DNA from: Flavobacteriaceae bacterium
Lineage (GTDB): Bacteria; Bacteroidota; Bacteroidia; Flavobacteriales; Flavobacteriaceae
Direction of reading: 5' to 3'
Assembly (NCBI GenBank): GCA_002713705.1
Contig: PAUJ01000009.1
Span: 27,924 to 45,669, forward strand
DNA: 17,746 nucleotides
Shown here: positions 1 through 8,580 of the stretch, piece after piece
How the letters are laid out: every line of letters begins with the position of its first letter
How positions within the stretch are numbered: the stretch's first letter is position 1
Program-made: the position numbers and the translations under genes
The notes under the pieces: model-generated
Told to the model about the DNA's origin: nothing
The model's input: the letters and a program-made list of their open reading frames with translations, nothing else
Databases searched by the model: none

Positions 1-588
1 GTTGATATCATGCAGCCCAAAGGAAATATGATTGTAGATATAGGTGGTGGAACTACTGAAATCGCAGTTATTGCCCTTGGTGGAATTGTTTGTGATAAAT
101 CTGTTAAAATTGCTGGTGATGTTTTTACCAATGACATTATCTATTACATGAGAACTCAACATAACTTATATGTTGGTGAACGTACTGCTGAAAATATTAA
201 AATTCAAATTGGTGCCGCAACTGAAGATTTAGATTTACCACCAGAAGATTTAGCGGTTCAAGGACGTGATTTATTAACTGGAAAACCTAAACAAGTTCAA
301 ACTTCCTATAGAGAGATTGCAAAAGCATTAGATAAATCAATTTTAAGAATTGAAGATTCGGTAATGGAAACATTATCGAAAACACCACCAGAATTAGCAG
401 CAGATATTTATAACACCGGTATTTATCTAGCAGGTGGCGGATCTATGCTTAGGGGGCTGGATAAACGTTTGTCCCAAAAAACAGATTTACCAGTTTATAT
501 AGCAGAAGACCCTTTAAGAGCAGTAGTTCGAGGTACTGGTATCTGTTTAAAAAACTTACCAAGATTTAAAAGTGTATTAATTAAATAA
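1..588 (+). CDS. mreB: MreB, rod-shape actin homologue (C-terminal part; 5' end outside window)
   Basis: MreB is a cytoplasmic actin-like ATPase whose membrane-bound filaments guide the peptidoglycan elongation machinery. The frame is open from base 1, so the ATG at base 10 is internal and about 195 C-terminal residues are present out of the roughly 340 usual for the family. The sequence shows the second phosphate-binding motif (VDIGGGTTEIAVIAL, near the start of the fragment) and the adenosine-binding motif near the end (LAGGGSMLRGL), both hallmarks of the actin/Hsp70 fold. It heads the mreBCD-mrdA-rodA cluster and is separated from mreC by 39 bases that contain a perfect palindrome. Identity is very secure; only the missing N-terminus is unknown. 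Confidence 0.97.
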   Translation, partial: VDIMQPKGNMIVDIGGGTTEIAVIALGGIVCDKSVKIAGDVFTNDIIYYMRTQHNLYVGERTAENIKIQIGAATEDLDLPPEDLAVQGRDLLTGKPKQVQTSYREIAKALDKSILRIEDSVMETLSKTPPELAADIYNTGIYLAGGGSMLRGLDKRLSQKTDLPVYIAEDPLRAVVRGTGICLKNLPRFKSVLIK

Positions 589-603
589 TAATCAATTGAT
601 TAT
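588..603. repeat. 16-bp perfect palindrome in the mreB-mreC gap
   Basis: ATAATCAATTGATTAT reads the same on both strands and begins on the last base of the mreB stop codon. It occupies most of the first half of the 39-base gap before mreC. It could be an operator or a weak AT-rich RNA hairpin that lowers mreC expression relative to mreB, but there is no T-run immediately after it and AT-rich sequence makes such palindromes easier to find by chance. Confidence 0.4.
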
Positions 604-627
604 ATTTAATTAAAATAAATAACGCTT

Positions 628-1443
628 ATGCAGCAGATTATATTTTTCTTAATTCGGAATAAAAATTTCCTGCTGTTTATTGTTTTATTCTCTATTTCAA
701 TTTTTCTAACAATACAATCTCATTCTTACCATAAAAATAATTTTATTAATTCATCAAATAGTGTTACTGGAGGTATTTATACTATTAAAAGTTCAATTAC
801 TAATTATTTTAATTTAAGAAAAGAAAATGAAGTATTAATAGATGAAAATACCAGGATTAGAATACAATTAGAATCTTATAAGAGCAAAGTAGTGGATCAA
901 AATATTGATACCAATTCCATCCTTTCAAAATATTATTTCGTTTCTGCAAAAGTGATTAATAATTCATTTTCAAAAACAAAAAACAAACTTACTATAGACA
1001 AAGGTGAAAGAGATAGCATACAATTAGATTTAGGAGTTATTACTTCTAAAGGAATTGTTGGGATCATAGACAATGTTTCAAATAAATATGCAACAATTCA
1101 GTCAATTTTAAACACTAATAGTCAGATAAATGCGAAATTAAAAAATGCAAAACATTTTGGTTCCTTAGTTTGGAACACGCAAGATCCTAATGTTATTCAA
1201 TTAATTGACATCCCTAGATTGGCTCCAGTAAAAATAGGAGACACAATTGTTACAGGAGGAAAATCTACCATATTTCCCGAAGGAATTTTAATCGGGGCTG
1301 TGGTCGATTTTGAATTAACTGAAGATAAAAACTCACAGAATTTAAATATTCAATTATTTAATGATATGACGAATTTACAACATGTGTACATCATTGATAA
1401 TTTAGATTCTCAAGAAATTATCAACTTAGAAAAAGGATTATAA
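628..1443 (+). CDS. mreC: MreC, elongasome scaffold protein
   Basis: MreC is a bitopic inner-membrane protein whose periplasmic part binds and activates PBP2 and links it to MreB/MreD. The 271-residue product has a short cytoplasmic start, one membrane helix at about residues 13-30, a coiled-coil-like stretch at about 62-90 (rich in E, N, I and L, with heptad spacing), then the two beta-rich domains of the MreC family (for example VSAKVINNSFSK and the later VITSKGIVGII and VTGGKSTIFPEGILIG segments). Length is normal for flavobacterial MreC. It lies 39 bases after mreB and its stop is one base away from mreD, consistent with one transcript. Identity is secure from sequence pattern and from gene order. 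Confidence 0.95.
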   Translation: MQQIIFFLIRNKNFLLFIVLFSISIFLTIQSHSYHKNNFINSSNSVTGGIYTIKSSITNYFNLRKENEVLIDENTRIRIQLESYKSKVVDQNIDTNSILSKYYFVSAKVINNSFSKTKNKLTIDKGERDSIQLDLGVITSKGIVGIIDNVSNKYATIQSILNTNSQINAKLKNAKHFGSLVWNTQDPNVIQLIDIPRLAPVKIGDTIVTGGKSTIFPEGILIGAVVDFELTEDKNSQNLNIQLFNDMTNLQHVYIIDNLDSQEIINLEKGL

Positions 1444-1444
1444 A

Positions 1445-1954
1445 ATGTTGAATAACGAGATTTTAAAAAATATTATTCGATTCATATTGTTAGTATTAAC
1501 ACAAGTATTACTATTAAATCATATCAATTTTTTAGGTTATGTAAATCCATATATTTATATTTTATTTATAATAGTTTTTCCTTTTACAGGTAATAAAAGT
1601 TTATTAATTTTTTTAAGTTTTATGCTAGGCTTAACAATTGATTTTTTTTTAGATTCTGGAGGCATACACGCAGCTGCCTGTGTTTTTATAGCCTATATCC
1701 GACCACAGGTTTTAAAATATTCATTTGGAATTAGCTACGAATACAATACTATAAAAATAAGTAATACAGATTTCATGAAGCAACTTATCTATGTTGGATC
1801 GATGGTCTTTTTTAATCATATTGTATTATTTTCATTAGAAACTTTTAATACAGATCACTTATTATTATTATTAAAGTCAACGGTATTTTCAAGTATTTTT
1901 AGTACCATTATTATATTAAGTGCAATTACCATTTTTAGCGAAAAACCAAAGTGA
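1445..1954 (+). CDS. mreD: MreD, rod-shape determining membrane protein
   Basis: MreD is a small polytopic inner-membrane protein of the elongasome that acts with MreC on PBP2-RodA. The 169-residue product is almost entirely hydrophobic with about five predicted membrane helices and the conserved acidic segment GLTIDFFLDSGGIHAAA in the middle, typical of the family. A T9 run at 1642-1650 encodes Phe-Phe-Leu within that segment and is read in frame. The gene starts one base after mreC ends and its TGA stop overlaps the GTG start of mrdA, so translation of the two is likely coupled. Identity rests on topology, the central motif and operon position. Confidence 0.92.
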   Translation: MLNNEILKNIIRFILLVLTQVLLLNHINFLGYVNPYIYILFIIVFPFTGNKSLLIFLSFMLGLTIDFFLDSGGIHAAACVFIAYIRPQVLKYSFGISYEYNTIKISNTDFMKQLIYVGSMVFFNHIVLFSLETFNTDHLLLLLKSTVFSSIFSTIIILSAITIFSEKPK

Positions 1955-3828
1955 GAAAATACCTGTTTTTACTTATTGTTATTAGTACTGGAATTTTAAT
2001 TTCAGCAAGACTTTTTTACCTCCAAGTCTATGACACTTCTGCGCAAATTTCATCACAGAATAACGCAATAAAAAAAATATATGATTTTCCTCAAAGAGGA
2101 TTTATTTTTGATAGAAATAGAAAATTATTAGTTTCGAATCAGCCATCTTATGATGTAATGGTAATTCCAAAAAATACCGAAACTCTAGATCCAAATTTGA
2201 AGCAAGAATTTTGTGATTTATTAAAGATAACCCAAGAAGATTATGATAGAATTTTAGAGAAAGCAATAATTTACTCACCAAGATTACCTTCTGTTGTGGT
2301 TCCACAATTCACAAAAGATGAATATGCTTATCTATCAGAAAAAATGTGGAAATACAAAGGTTTTTATATTCAAAAAAGAGCTTTAAGAGATTATCAAGTA
2401 TCCAATTCAGCTAATGTTTTTGGCTATATCGCTGAAGTAAATCAAAGCATTATTAAAAAAAACCCTTATTATCTAATGGGTGATTTAATTGGTAAATCTG
2501 GAATAGAAATGGAATATGAAGAAGTCTTAAGAGGTAAAAAAGGCGTCAAGTATATTCAAATGGATAGATTTAATAGAAAAATAGGCCCCTATAAAGAAGG
2601 AATTTACGATACCATACCTATTAATGGAAAAGACATTACACTTACAATTGATGAAGATCTACAAGAATATGGTGAGCGATTATTAATTAACAAAAGAGGG
2701 GGTATTGTTGCTTTAGAACCCGCTACTGGAGAAATATTAGCATTGATAACAGCACCTAATTACGATCCTAAATTATTAGTTGGTAGGGAACGTTCTAAAA
2801 ATTTCACGAAACTATGGTATGATACTATTTCCAGACCTTTATTTGATCGAGTTTTACAAGGAGAATACCCTCCTGGTTCGCCTTTTAAATCTTTAACTGC
2901 TTTAATAGGAATGCAAGAGGGAGTCATCAATAGTTCCGAAAAAATATCATGCTATAATGGATATAATTATGGTGGAAAGAAAATGTTAGGCTGTCATCCC
3001 CATGATAGTCCATTAACAATGATTGGAGGAATTGCTAATTCCTGTAACAGTTATTTTTGCACTATTTATAAGCGAAGTATTGAAAAATATCCAAGTCCAC
3101 AGGAAGGAATTGATAATTGGAAAAAACATTTAGAAAGTTTTGGATTAGGTAATTACATAGGATATGATTTACCTCCAGGAAAAAAAGGGTTAATTCCATC
3201 TTCAGAATTTTATAATAGGTGGTATCAATATCCTAAATATAATTGGTATGCAACAGCAACTATATCAAATGCAATAGGTCAAGGAGAAGTCATTTTAACT
3301 CCTATGCAAATGGTTAATTTTACAGCTGCTATTGCAAATAAAGGCTGGTATTATAAACCGCATATTCTAAAAAAAATAAGTGACATAGATACTATTTCAT
3401 CAAAATATACCAAAAGGTATAATACCACTATAGATGCTCAACATTTCGAACCTATTATTGAAGGAATGTTTGATGTATATAATGAAGGCACTGCAAAGCA
3501 CATTCAAATTCCTGGTATCGAAATATGCGGAAAAACGGGAACTGCCGAGAATTTTACTAAAATTGACGGCAAAAGAGTACAACTTACGGATCATTCAATT
3601 TTTATTGCATTTGCACCTAAAGACAATCCAAAAATTGCAATAGCTGTTATCGTTGAAAATGGATATTGGGGTTCTCGCTGGGCAGGAAGAATTGCCGGAC
3701 TAATGATTGAAAAATATTTAAAGGGAGAAATTACTCGAAAAGACATGGAAGAATACGTTTTAAACGGAAGTCTTTTAGAAGAATATGAAAAACCATATTC
3801 TGGAAAAACATTTAACATCAATTATTAA
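1951..3828 (+). CDS. mrdA: PBP2, peptidoglycan D,D-transpeptidase MrdA
   Basis: PBP2 is the elongation-specific class B penicillin-binding protein: it cross-links new glycan strands made by RodA in the periplasm. The 625-residue product has an N-terminal membrane anchor (about residues 4-20), the class B dimerisation/pedestal domain containing RGFIFDRNRKLLVSN (about 49-63), and a C-terminal transpeptidase domain. All three active-site motifs are present: SxxK as S310-P-F-K313 (most relatives have S-T-F-K), SxN as S364-C-N366, and KTG at 528-530. The start is a GTG that overlaps the mreD stop, and the TAA stop overlaps the rodA ATG (TAATG), a layout that suggests coupled translation of the synthase pair. 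No frame disruption is seen. The very C-terminal tail (about 595-625) is poorly conserved-looking. Confidence 0.97.
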   Translation: MRKYLFLLIVISTGILISARLFYLQVYDTSAQISSQNNAIKKIYDFPQRGFIFDRNRKLLVSNQPSYDVMVIPKNTETLDPNLKQEFCDLLKITQEDYDRILEKAIIYSPRLPSVVVPQFTKDEYAYLSEKMWKYKGFYIQKRALRDYQVSNSANVFGYIAEVNQSIIKKNPYYLMGDLIGKSGIEMEYEEVLRGKKGVKYIQMDRFNRKIGPYKEGIYDTIPINGKDITLTIDEDLQEYGERLLINKRGGIVALEPATGEILALITAPNYDPKLLVGRERSKNFTKLWYDTISRPLFDRVLQGEYPPGSPFKSLTALIGMQEGVINSSEKISCYNGYNYGGKKMLGCHPHDSPLTMIGGIANSCNSYFCTIYKRSIEKYPSPQEGIDNWKKHLESFGLGNYIGYDLPPGKKGLIPSSEFYNRWYQYPKYNWYATATISNAIGQGEVILTPMQMVNFTAAIANKGWYYKPHILKKISDIDTISSKYTKRYNTTIDAQHFEPIIEGMFDVYNEGTAKHIQIPGIEICGKTGTAENFTKIDGKRVQLTDHSIFIAFAPKDNPKIAIAVIVENGYWGSRWAGRIAGLMIEKYLKGEITRKDMEEYVLNGSLLEEYEKPYSGKTFNINY

Positions 3829-5082
3829 TGTTAGGATCAAAAGGAACAAAATTTGATTGGCCAACTATTTATATATATATAACATTAGTAGTTATAGGTT
3901 GGGTGAATATTTATTCTGCATCTTATAGTACTACCTCAACTGCTTTTTTTGATTTCTCACAGGTCTATGTAAAACAATTGGTATGGATTAGTTTAAGTTT
4001 AGTACTTATTCCTTTTATTTTGACTGTAGAAGCAAAATTCTACGAACGTTTCTCGAGTATTATTTATATAATTTCATTAATATCATTAGTGGGTTTATTT
4101 TTTTTAGGTAAAAATGTGAATGGAGCTACTTCTTGGTATTTTTTAGGAGGATTTAGTATTCAACCTAGTGAATTTGCAAAAGCTGCAACAGCTCTTGCTT
4201 TAGCTAAATATGTAAGTGATATACAAACTGATTTAAAATCTTTTAAGGACCAAATTAAATCATTAATTATAGTTTTTTTACCAGCATTAATAATTATACC
4301 TCAACCTGACCCTGGAAGCGCATTAGTTTATGTGGCCCTCATATTTCCTTTATACAGAGAAGGACTGCATTTTATCTATTTACTATTAAGTTTTATAATT
4401 GCAGCTCTTTTTGTAGCAACTTTAGCATTTGGAACTTTTTGGGTATCCTTAGGTATATTGATAATTATAGCAATCATTTATTTTAAAAATTATAAAAAAA
4501 AAGCATTCTATTTTTAAATATGGATTTATTGCACTTGCTTGTATAGGCTTTTCAATTTCTGTAAATTTTATTTTTGAAAATGTTTTAGAACAGCGTCATA
4601 GAGATCGGTTTAATATTGTATTGGGTAAAGAAGTTGACACTAAAAGTATTGGATATAACACCAATCAAAGTGAGATAGCGATAGGTAGTGGAGGCTGGAC
4701 AGGTAAAGGATGGCTTCAAGGAACACAAACAAAAGGAAAATTTGTACCAGAACAGGATACCGATTATATATTCAGTACTGTCGGAGAAGAATGGGGGTTT
4801 TTGGGAAGTATTGGTGTTGTTATTCTTTTTATAACATTAATTATTAGGCTATTGATTTTAGCAGAAAGACAAAAGTCACAATATAGTCGAATCTATGGTT
4901 ATAGTGTTTCTTCTATATTGTTTTTTCATTTTTTTATAAATATTGGAATGGTCTCTGGCTTATTACCGACTATTGGGATACCATTGCCTTTTTTTAGTTA
5001 TGGTGGCTCTGGTTTATGGGGATTTACAATTCTACTATTTATATTTATTAGATTAGATGCTTCCAATTATATTAATCGCTAA
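3828..5082 (+). CDS. rodA: RodA, SEDS peptidoglycan glycosyltransferase, interrupted by a one-base frameshift
   Basis: RodA polymerises lipid II into glycan strands in the inner membrane and partners with PBP2. The reading frame from the ATG at 3828 ends early at 4517 after 229 residues, but the frame one base ahead continues without a break through residues that are plainly RodA (LEQRHRDRFNIVLG, then PEQDTDYIFSTVGEEWGFLGS split by no stop, then GIPLPFFSYGGSG) to 5082. The break lies in an A9 run at 4494-4502; with eight A residues the gene would encode a normal 417-residue protein. The putative catalytic aspartate is D161 in QPDPGSA, in the first half. The second half has no credible start of its own. 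Either the assembly has an indel, or this strain carries a real insertion, or transcriptional slippage on A9 restores the frame. Gene identity is certain; functional state is not. Confidence 0.9.
4494..4502 (+). other. A9 homopolymer at the rodA frame break
   Basis: Nine consecutive A residues follow TAT and precede GCAT. Upstream codons read Tyr-Lys-Lys-Lys and then run into a stop 15 bases later; removing one A gives Tyr-Lys-Lys-Lys-His-Ser and joins the second half of RodA. Such runs are both common sequencing-error sites and efficient RNA-polymerase slippage sites. Confidence 0.85.
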
Positions 5083-5134
5083 GACCTATCATAGAAAAAT
5101 AATATTAATCTGTTTTCCATTCATATATATATTT

Positions 5135-6244
5135 TTATCTAGTTTTTACATCCATTGCATCTCTTAAAGCATTACCTATCAAAACAAACACAGTAACCAA
5201 ACTCATAATAGCAAGTCCCGGAATTATTGCTAGATAGGGTTTTCCTAAAATTATATAAGAATAATGGTCCTTAATGATACCTCCCCAACTTGGCATTGGA
5301 GGCTGAGCACCAATACCCAAAAAACTAAGTCCACTTTCAATTAAAATAGCTCCTGCAAAATTAGCTGCAGAAATAATAATTACTGGTGCCATACTATTAG
5401 GTAATATATGCTTTAATATGATTTTAAAATCATGAAAGCCTAGTGCTTTTGCAGCTTTTACATATTGCATTTGTTTCACGCCCATAACTTGTCCTCTAAC
5501 CACTCGAGCAACTTCTACCCACATAGTGAGACCTACAGCGATAAAAACCTGCCAGAACCCTTTCCCTAAGGCTAAGGTAATTGCTATAACTAAGAGTAAT
5601 GTAGGGATAGACCAAGTTACATTAATCAACCACATAATTACGGCATCTATTTTTCCTCCGTAATAACCGGCAATAGCTCCCATTGTAACTCCAATAATCA
5701 AAGAAATAAAAACCGAAACAAAACCGATGGCTAGGGAAATACGAATACCAATAAGCATTCTACTTAGAAGATCTCTGCCGTATTTATCGGTTCCTAATAA
5801 GTATTTTTTTTCTGATATATATAATTCTGAAACCTCACTTATATTAGTGGCTTTAGGAAACAAAGAGAGATTAAATTCTTTTTTTAGACCTTCATTTCCT
5901 TCATTATTGTATTCAATAATTTGTAATGAATTATTTGCTACGGTATAATTAGAAATAGGAATTTCGGTAGCGGTATTATTCTTTCCAAAAAACAATTCTG
6001 AAATGGAATTATTTTCAGTTGCGGTATAAGGAATCGTTAGTATTTCTACCTTAAAACCTGGCGACTTAGATTGAATAGACAAATGCATTTGATTTGCATT
6101 TTTCGAGTTATCTGGCGCTAATACATAGGCGAACAAAGCTACTAAAATACAAGTACACAAAAAGAGAAAACTAAAAACGCCCCAACTGTTTTTTTTAAAC
6201 TTCTGGAGCGTTAATTTTGTTAAAGATGTTGCTGTATTTTTCAC
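5135..6244 (-). CDS. ABC transporter permease, OppC/DppC type, with a large insert
   Basis: This is one of the two membrane subunits expected in a peptide/nickel-class ABC importer. The 369-residue product has a cytoplasmic start, a first membrane helix at about 21-43, then about 105 extra residues predicted to be periplasmic (about 45-150), then LLGTDKYGRDLLSRMLIGIRISL (149-171, the family hallmark after helix 1), followed by the remaining helices. The EAA loop that docks on the ATPase is at about 244-282 (VARVVRGQVMGVKQMQYVKA then AKALGF). Typical OppC/DppC proteins are about 300 residues; the insert accounts for the excess. The start is a GTG, the first start codon after an in-frame stop. 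It follows prc by 31 bases on the same strand. No partner permease, ATPase or binding protein is in this window, so the substrate is inferred only. Confidence 0.9.
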   Translation of the reverse strand: MKNTATSLTKLTLQKFKKNSWGVFSFLFLCTCILVALFAYVLAPDNSKNANQMHLSIQSKSPGFKVEILTIPYTATENNSISELFFGKNNTATEIPISNYTVANNSLQIIEYNNEGNEGLKKEFNLSLFPKATNISEVSELYISEKKYLLGTDKYGRDLLSRMLIGIRISLAIGFVSVFISLIIGVTMGAIAGYYGGKIDAVIMWLINVTWSIPTLLLVIAITLALGKGFWQVFIAVGLTMWVEVARVVRGQVMGVKQMQYVKAAKALGFHDFKIILKHILPNSMAPVIIISAANFAGAILIESGLSFLGIGAQPPMPSWGGIIKDHYSYIILGKPYLAIIPGLAIMSLVTVFVLIGNALRDAMDVKTR

Positions 6245-6275
6245 TTGACTAATTTAGTCATTAATATATAAAATA

Positions 6276-8417
6276 TTAGTTTTTAACATTAGCCACTTTT
6301 GTCCTTTTGATAGTATTTATTTCAAGGTCTTCTAGTACATTTACTGCCTCTTCTACATAAATATCTTTACTTAAACTTTTATGCCATCTCTTTCTTTTTT
6401 CAGTAAGACTAGTATCTTGCTTCATTAATTTAATCTCATGAGGAAGAGATTCATAACTTAATTTATTGTCGTACTCATCTATTAGATCAAACTTTTTAGT
6501 ATCTTCTATTCTACTTTCTAAATCTCTTTTGTAATCATCATAATTTAAAGTTGCTGTTCTATCATCTCGACGGGTTTTAATCCATTTTGCATTTTCATCA
6601 ATCAATCGGAGTTGCTCACTTTTTAACATTCTTTCGTTACTATTTTTAATAGTTTTTTCATAATCGATATACCCATTCCAAACTTCATAATCTGCAGCTT
6701 CTATTTTATCATAAGGCAAGGGATTATCATAATCACGTTCTCCTATATCGATATAACTATAACGATCTGGCATCACTACATCACTTTTAACACCTTCTAA
6801 TTGGGTAGACCCACCGTTTACACGGTAAAACTTTTGGGTAGTTAACTTTAAGGATCCCATATCACCCATATCATTTTTACGGAGCCATTGATTTAAATCT
6901 AATAAATTTTGAACCGTCCCTTTTCCGTAAGTTTGTTTAGATCCAATAATAATAGCACGTTTATAATCTTGCATTGCAGCTGCTAATATTTCAGAAGCAG
7001 AAGCTGAAAGCTCGTTTACTAATATCACTAGAGGTCCATCCCAAACAATTTCATCATCCTTATCTTTTAAAACTTCTTTTTTATTACCCGAAGAACCTAC
7101 TTGTACTATTGGTCCATCTTTGATAAAAAGTCCGGCCATGTCAACAGCTGTTCTAAGTGATCCACCCCCGTTACTTCTTAAGTCAATTATTAGACCATCC
7201 ATTCCTTCTTTTTTCAAACGAACTATTTCTTTCCTAACATCACTTGCTGCATTTCGCTCTTTATAATTTTCCATATCGAAATAGAATTGAGGAAGGTTTA
7301 TTAATCCAAATTTCTTATCATCTTTTTTAATTAAAGTAGATTTCGCATAGGTTTCTTCAAGCTCTACAACATCTCTCATAATAGTTTCATCTTCTATAGA
7401 ACCGTCAACTCTTTTTATAGTAAGTATAACTTTTGTCCCTTTTGGTCCTTTTATTAATTTGACAGCATCATCCAATCGCATTCCCACCACACTTACCGCT
7501 TCCTTTTCATCTTCTTGCCTTACTTTCATTATTAAATCTCCTACTTCTATATGTTCACCACGCCAAGCTGGACCTCCACTAATTACGTCTATAATTTTTA
7601 TATAATCACTTTTCTTTTGTAGCCTAGCTCCTATTCCTTCTAATTTTCCTGACATCGCTAACTCGAAACGATCTCTATCTGTTGGCGCAAAATAATTGGT
7701 ATGAGGATCAAATTCTTCTACCATTACATTTAGGAAAATAGCAAAATAATCTTTACTCTCTAATTCATTTATAAAATCAAAATATTCATCCAATGACTTT
7801 TTAGAACTTTCTCTTGCTTCTTTTTCTAATTCAGATAAACTTTTAGGTTCTTTTAATTCAATTTCTTTATTCTTTTTAATTAAGTCGTTATTCTCCTTAA
7901 TTAAATCGTAATAATTAGATATGGTTGTAAACTTTAATTGTTTTCTCCAACGATCTTTGAGTTCTTTTTTATTTTTTGAATAGGTTATGTCTTCATAATC
8001 TACATTTATTAATTCGTCTATTGTATAATCAAAAGGTTTTTCTAAAAGTTTAGGATATATATTTTCTACTTCCAAAATTCTTTCTGAAAGACGTGTATAC
8101 ACCAAATTATAAAATGTAATATCTTTTGTATTTATTTGATCATCAATCTCAAACTCATACTGACTAAATTCTTCTAAATCTGAAGCTAAAAAATATCGTT
8201 TTAGTGGATCAACAGCATCTATGAAGTTTTTATAAATATTTTTTGAAAACTCATCATCCATAGCTTTAGGGCTATAATGTCCTTTCTGTAATACAAATGT
8301 TATTAAATCTACAAGTAGTTTATCTTTATCTGGATCGTTAAACTCCTTGGCAGTAAAACTACATGAAGCAACTGCTACAAAAACTACAAGAAGTAAAACT
8401 TTAAAATTCTTTTTCAT
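6276..8417 (-). CDS. prc: Carboxy-terminal processing (tail-specific) protease, lipoprotein
   Basis: Prc/Tsp is an S41-family periplasmic serine protease that degrades or trims proteins from exposed C-termini, including peptidoglycan enzymes in other Gram-negatives. The 713-residue product begins with a hydrophobic signal ending in VASC (Cys19), suggesting a lipid-anchored form. It has the Prc N-terminal domain (about 30-250), including DPHTNYFAP at 237-245, a PDZ domain (about 255-345, starting GIGARLQ), and the S41 catalytic core. The predicted Ser/Lys dyad is Ser473 in ELSASASE and Lys499 in QTYGKGTVQ. A C-terminal helical domain (about 580-700) is also typical of this long Tsp subgroup. 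It is divergent from surE across 163 bases and is followed by the ABC permease gene, which may share its transcript. Confidence 0.95.
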   Translation of the reverse strand: MKKNFKVLLLVVFVAVASCSFTAKEFNDPDKDKLLVDLITFVLQKGHYSPKAMDDEFSKNIYKNFIDAVDPLKRYFLASDLEEFSQYEFEIDDQINTKDITFYNLVYTRLSERILEVENIYPKLLEKPFDYTIDELINVDYEDITYSKNKKELKDRWRKQLKFTTISNYYDLIKENNDLIKKNKEIELKEPKSLSELEKEARESSKKSLDEYFDFINELESKDYFAIFLNVMVEEFDPHTNYFAPTDRDRFELAMSGKLEGIGARLQKKSDYIKIIDVISGGPAWRGEHIEVGDLIMKVRQEDEKEAVSVVGMRLDDAVKLIKGPKGTKVILTIKRVDGSIEDETIMRDVVELEETYAKSTLIKKDDKKFGLINLPQFYFDMENYKERNAASDVRKEIVRLKKEGMDGLIIDLRSNGGGSLRTAVDMAGLFIKDGPIVQVGSSGNKKEVLKDKDDEIVWDGPLVILVNELSASASEILAAAMQDYKRAIIIGSKQTYGKGTVQNLLDLNQWLRKNDMGDMGSLKLTTQKFYRVNGGSTQLEGVKSDVVMPDRYSYIDIGERDYDNPLPYDKIEAADYEVWNGYIDYEKTIKNSNERMLKSEQLRLIDENAKWIKTRRDDRTATLNYDDYKRDLESRIEDTKKFDLIDEYDNKLSYESLPHEIKLMKQDTSLTEKRKRWHKSLSKDIYVEEAVNVLEDLEINTIKRTKVANVKN

Positions 8418-8580
8418 ATCTCTTATTTTTATCCTCGACTAAATTATACAAAATATCGTGCCAATTAGCTAGATTGGATACTAATTTTTTGTTAAAGCAA
8501 ATTCTAAAAGACATAAGAGGTTAATTTACTAAATCTGAAAAAATTATTATGTATTTTAGCTTTTGTTTTAAAACCATAAC

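Noticed and set aside
10..588. ATG at base 10 as the start of mreB
   Set aside because: The frame is open back to base 1 and the product lacks the first ATPase subdomain, so this is an internal Met in a gene cut by the window edge.
1642..1650. T9 run in mreD as a second frameshift site
   Set aside because: The run is read in frame and the conserved segment continues normally on both sides.
4621..5082. Second part of rodA as an independent gene starting at TTG 4621
   Set aside because: The same frame is open and RodA-like well before 4621, back to the A9 run, so it is the continuation of rodA rather than a separate gene.
5083..5134. Terminator between convergent rodA and the ABC permease
   Set aside because: The 52-base gap has only AT alternation and no stem with a following T-run.
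8461..8477. Imperfect palindrome CCAAT-N7-ATTGG in the prc/surE divergent gap
   Set aside because: Only five perfect pairs with mismatches in the centre; could be an operator but is not distinguishable from chance. No convincing Bacteroidota promoter was found on either side of this gap.
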